Shown here: in pieces, positions 39,500 to 41,342 of the stretch
How positions within the stretch are numbered: position 1 is the stretch's first letter
How the letters are laid out: each line of letters begins with the position of its first letter
Source of the DNA: Phycisphaerae bacterium
GTDB taxonomy: Bacteria; Planctomycetota; Phycisphaerae; SM23-33
Assembly: GCA_016782885.1 (NCBI GenBank)
Contig: JADHXQ010000034.1
Location: forward strand, 1-41,342
Length of the DNA stretch: 41,342 nucleotides
Direction of reading: 5' to 3'
Notes under the pieces: generated by a model
Told to the model about the DNA's origin: nothing
Seen by the model: the letters and a program-made list of their open reading frames with translations, nothing else
Database searches by the model: none
Program-made: the position numbers and the translations under genes

Positions 39500-40633
39500 T
39501 CAACGGCGGCGCGGGGGTTTTGGGAAACGTTTGTCGACGAAGCATCCGTTCTTCTGGATCAGCGTGCCATCGGCGTAGATATGTCCTTTATCGCGGAGGT
39601 CGCAGACCATGTCCCAGTGCAGGCCCGATTTGTTGACGCTGCCGGCTTCGGGGAAACCGGCGCCGAGCGCCAGGTGTATCGTCCCGCCGATTTTCTCGTC
39701 GAACAGCGTGTTGCGCGTGAAGCGGGTGATGTTGTAGTTGGTTCCGAAGGCAGCCTCTCCGAGGCGGCACGATCCGGCGTCCATTTCGACCATGGTACGC
39801 AGGAAATCTTCACCCTTGGACGCGGTGGCGCTAACGACCTTGCCGTCCTTGAACTCGAGGAATGCGTCGAGGACTTCGCGGCTTTGCTGAATCGCGGGAA
39901 AGCTGAACTGTATGTGCCCGTTGGCGGATTTCTCGACCGGACTGGTGTACACCTCGCCGTCGGGGAAGTTGCACTTGCCCGCCGAGTTCAACCATGTCCG
40001 CCCGGCGGTTGAGAACGTAAGGTCGGTATTCTTGGCGACAATGCGGAATTCCTTGCTGCGATTCAAGCGGTCGGCCAGTTTCTGCTGGGTGGCTTTTATC
40101 GCCTTCCAGGTCGCCACGGGGTCGTCGTCGTCAAGATGCCCGCCTGAGAACACGAAGTTCTCGTATTCTGCCAGCGACATTTCCGCGTCCTGCGCTGAGG
40201 CCTGGGTCGGCCACTGCGTCAGCGTCCAGTTCAACTCGCCGGCGCCGGCGCGCTTCATCCATATTTTTCTCATTGGCTGGCGGGCCTTGGCGACCTGGGC
40301 CATCTTGTTCGGGTCGCAGTTGGTCAGGCTTCGCGTGTTGACCGAACCAAGGATAAGGCAGGACGCGTCGAGGTGGCGCGTCCGGTGTTTCGTCACCTGC
40401 GATACCCACTGGCGCTGGGCGAGGCTGGATTCGGTGTAGAAGACCTCCTCCAGACCGGGCAGAGTTATGTTGGTCTCGACGTTCGCCCCGGCGCGCAGGG
40501 CCTCGCGGTAGCATTCAACGATCAGCGGCCCGGCCACCGGCGGTCCGGTAAGCATCAGGTACTGTCCCTTTCGGACCTTCAAACTGTAGTTGATCATCAC
40601 TCCAGCCAGCTTCTCGACGCGCGGGTCTTTCAT
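39500..40633 (-). CDS. M29-family (thermophilic-type) aminopeptidase
   Basis: A 377-residue cytoplasmic metallopeptidase with no signal peptide; a weak GGATGAG precedes ATG 40633. M29 hallmarks: MINYSLKVRKGQYLMLTGPP at the N-terminus, and the dimetal ligands in order NFPDGEVY (Glu227), GEAAFGTNYNI (Glu293), GTIHLALGAGFPE (His320) and SGLHWDMV (His339, Asp341). Length is close to the 400-residue norm of AmpT/AmpS/PepS. It removes N-terminal residues from peptides with Co/Zn/Mn. Linking a cytoplasmic peptidase to an exported sulfatase in one operon is unexpected; the pairing may simply be positional. Confidence 0.9.
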   Translation of the reverse strand: MKDPRVEKLAGVMINYSLKVRKGQYLMLTGPPVAGPLIVECYREALRAGANVETNITLPGLEEVFYTESSLAQRQWVSQVTKHRTRHLDASCLILGSVNTRSLTNCDPNKMAQVAKARQPMRKIWMKRAGAGELNWTLTQWPTQASAQDAEMSLAEYENFVFSGGHLDDDDPVATWKAIKATQQKLADRLNRSKEFRIVAKNTDLTFSTAGRTWLNSAGKCNFPDGEVYTSPVEKSANGHIQFSFPAIQQSREVLDAFLEFKDGKVVSATASKGEDFLRTMVEMDAGSCRLGEAAFGTNYNITRFTRNTLFDEKIGGTIHLALGAGFPEAGSVNKSGLHWDMVCDLRDKGHIYADGTLIQKNGCFVDKRFPKPPRRR

Positions 40634-40690
40634 AATCTCATCCGTTCATGGTTTCGTGGTAAAAAAGGCATCCTTCTGCAACAAACCATC

Positions 40691-40718
40691 ATTATGGGCG
40701 TGAAACCCGCCGAGACAA
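40691..40718 (-). promoter_or_regulatory. Promoter of the aminopeptidase/sulfatase operon
   Basis: On the minus strand, TTGTCT (40718-40713), 16 bases and CATAAT (40696-40691). The predicted start is near 40684, giving a leader of about 50 bases before ATG 40633. It overlaps the last codons of the reverse-transcriptase frame. Confidence 0.5.
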
Positions 40719-41342
40719 GCTGAATCCGCGCCTCCCGACGCATAAATATCGCTTGCAAAAGAACGTGACGATGCCACAAGAAACGGCCCGGCCGCGTCTT
40801 TCGCCGCACGGGCTACTCGCCGCGGGCGGGTCGCGCAGTTTGTGATTGACCTCCCACAGCATCCTCCGATACCGCAGGTCGAATCGCCGCACGCTCGACG
40901 ACCGTACGCGAACCCGACCGTTGGCGAAGACAACGAACCCTGCAAAGTCCACGCCCTTGGCCGTCGGCGTCAGCCGATACTTGTCCGGGTGCATCCGCAG
41001 GCGCAGTTCCGCGAGCTTATCCTTGATCCTGGCCCCATGCTTCCGCAGCAGGCCGCGATCATCGCCGAACAGCAGGAAGTCGTCCATGTATCGCACGTAG
41101 CCCCTCACGCGAAGGTCGTGCTTGGCGAAGTGGTCCAGGGGATTCAGATACACGTTGGCAAGGAACTGGCTCGTCAGGTTGCCGATGGGCAGGCCCGTGC
41201 GCCGTGTCTCGTAGTCGAACAGCCCCCCGCCGGGTATCCACTGGCGCAATTCCGCGTCCGCATGGGTGTCGAGGATGCGCTTCAGCAGCCCCAGCACCCG
41301 CCCGTCGCCGATCACGCGCGCGACCAGGCCCATCAAGACCTC
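40692..41342 (-). CDS. DGR-type reverse transcriptase, partial and probably C-terminally truncated
   Basis: The frame is open to the window edge (41342), so the N-terminus (at least motifs 1-3) is missing. Visible motifs: RRTGLPIGNLTSQFLANVY, whose IGNLTSQ is the DGR-type form of motif 4 (most other RTs have QGxxxSP); LNPLDHFAKHDL; the catalytic YMDD in VRYMDDFLLFGDD; and GVDFAGFVVFANGRVRVR. After RRMLWEVNHKLRDP the sequence turns into a Cys/Arg-rich tail unlike the family's thumb (some 70-80 residues expected), and it ends inside the next gene's promoter, suggesting truncation or a frameshift near 40830. In DGRs this enzyme copies a template repeat with adenine-specific errors into a target gene. 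No template repeat or accessory avd gene is seen in this window; they may lie beyond 41342. Confidence 0.8.
   Translation of the reverse strand, partial: EVLMGLVARVIGDGRVLGLLKRILDTHADAELRQWIPGGGLFDYETRRTGLPIGNLTSQFLANVYLNPLDHFAKHDLRVRGYVRYMDDFLLFGDDRGLLRKHGARIKDKLAELRLRMHPDKYRLTPTAKGVDFAGFVVFANGRVRVRSSSVRRFDLRYRRMLWEVNHKLRDPPAASSPCGERRGRAVSCGIVTFFCKRYLCVGRRGFSLSRRVSRP

Overview
The window looks like a chromosomal segment of a heterotrophic member of the Planctomycetota (Phycisphaerae-like) or a close PVC relative. This is an inference from family content, not from a marker gene: two Tat-exported S1 sulfatases, two large secreted propeller/cytochrome c proteins resembling the hydrazine-synthase-alpha-like (HZS_alpha) family, a DUF1080 (3-keto-disaccharide hydrolase) fusion, a prenyltransferase-repeat/DUF4159 protein, a formylglycine-enzyme-like (FGE) domain protein, and many secreted esterases. 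The DNA is GC-rich with long antisense open frames that are codon shadows. I saw no rRNA, tRNA, CRISPR array or intact insertion sequence.

Layout. 1-4211 (+): tail of a PQQ-like propeller protein, a secreted C-type lectin protein, and a soluble PAS histidine kinase followed by a receiver-GGDEF protein with a degenerate active site. 4243-5445 (-): a CE15 glucuronoyl esterase. 5565-7528 (+): a two-gene ATPase/TOPRIM-like cassette with its own promoter and an operator-like palindrome, a candidate defence module. 7534-10165 (-): a Tat-exported FAD oxidoreductase and a NapH/NapG-like iron-sulfur membrane protein. 10287-11927 (+): a sulfatase, convergent with a secreted SMP-30 lactonase (-). 12834-13419: a repeat-rich spacer with strong hairpins. 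13420-13620 (+): a small hypothetical protein. 13659-18098 (-): a chagasin-domain/esterase fusion and a 1031-residue propeller/dihaem protein. 18099-18830: a decayed RelE-type toxin and a hairpin repeat that recurs at 20340.

18831-32115 (+) is a carbohydrate-processing run: sialate-O-acetylesterase-like enzyme, transglutaminase/FGE-like protein with a scrambled domain order, GHL15-like hydrolase, GH10 xylanase, second propeller/dihaem protein, a TIM-barrel-like protein and an esterase/DUF1080 fusion. A second SASA esterase (32229-33536, -) faces it across a terminator. Together with the CE15 esterase and the esterases near 14 kb this suggests attack on decorated xylan or another acetylated, uronated or sulfated plant or algal polysaccharide.

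33854-35097 (+): an AAA_14/DUF4143 ATPase with a strong promoter. 35205-37236 (+): a DUF4159 gene broken by a frameshift. 37251-37915 (-): a PIN toxin/antitoxin pair with a palindromic operator. 37999-40633 (-): an M29 aminopeptidase followed by a second sulfatase. 40692-41342 (-): part of a reverse transcriptase of the diversity-generating-retroelement (DGR) type, cut by the window edge and apparently also truncated at its C-terminus.

Most unusual points: the interleaved domain order at 20438-22894, the chagasin-esterase fusion, the ATPase/TOPRIM cassette with its operator, the degenerate GGDEF protein that keeps its inhibitory site, the probable leaderless gene at 30709, and the DGR-type reverse transcriptase without a visible template repeat.
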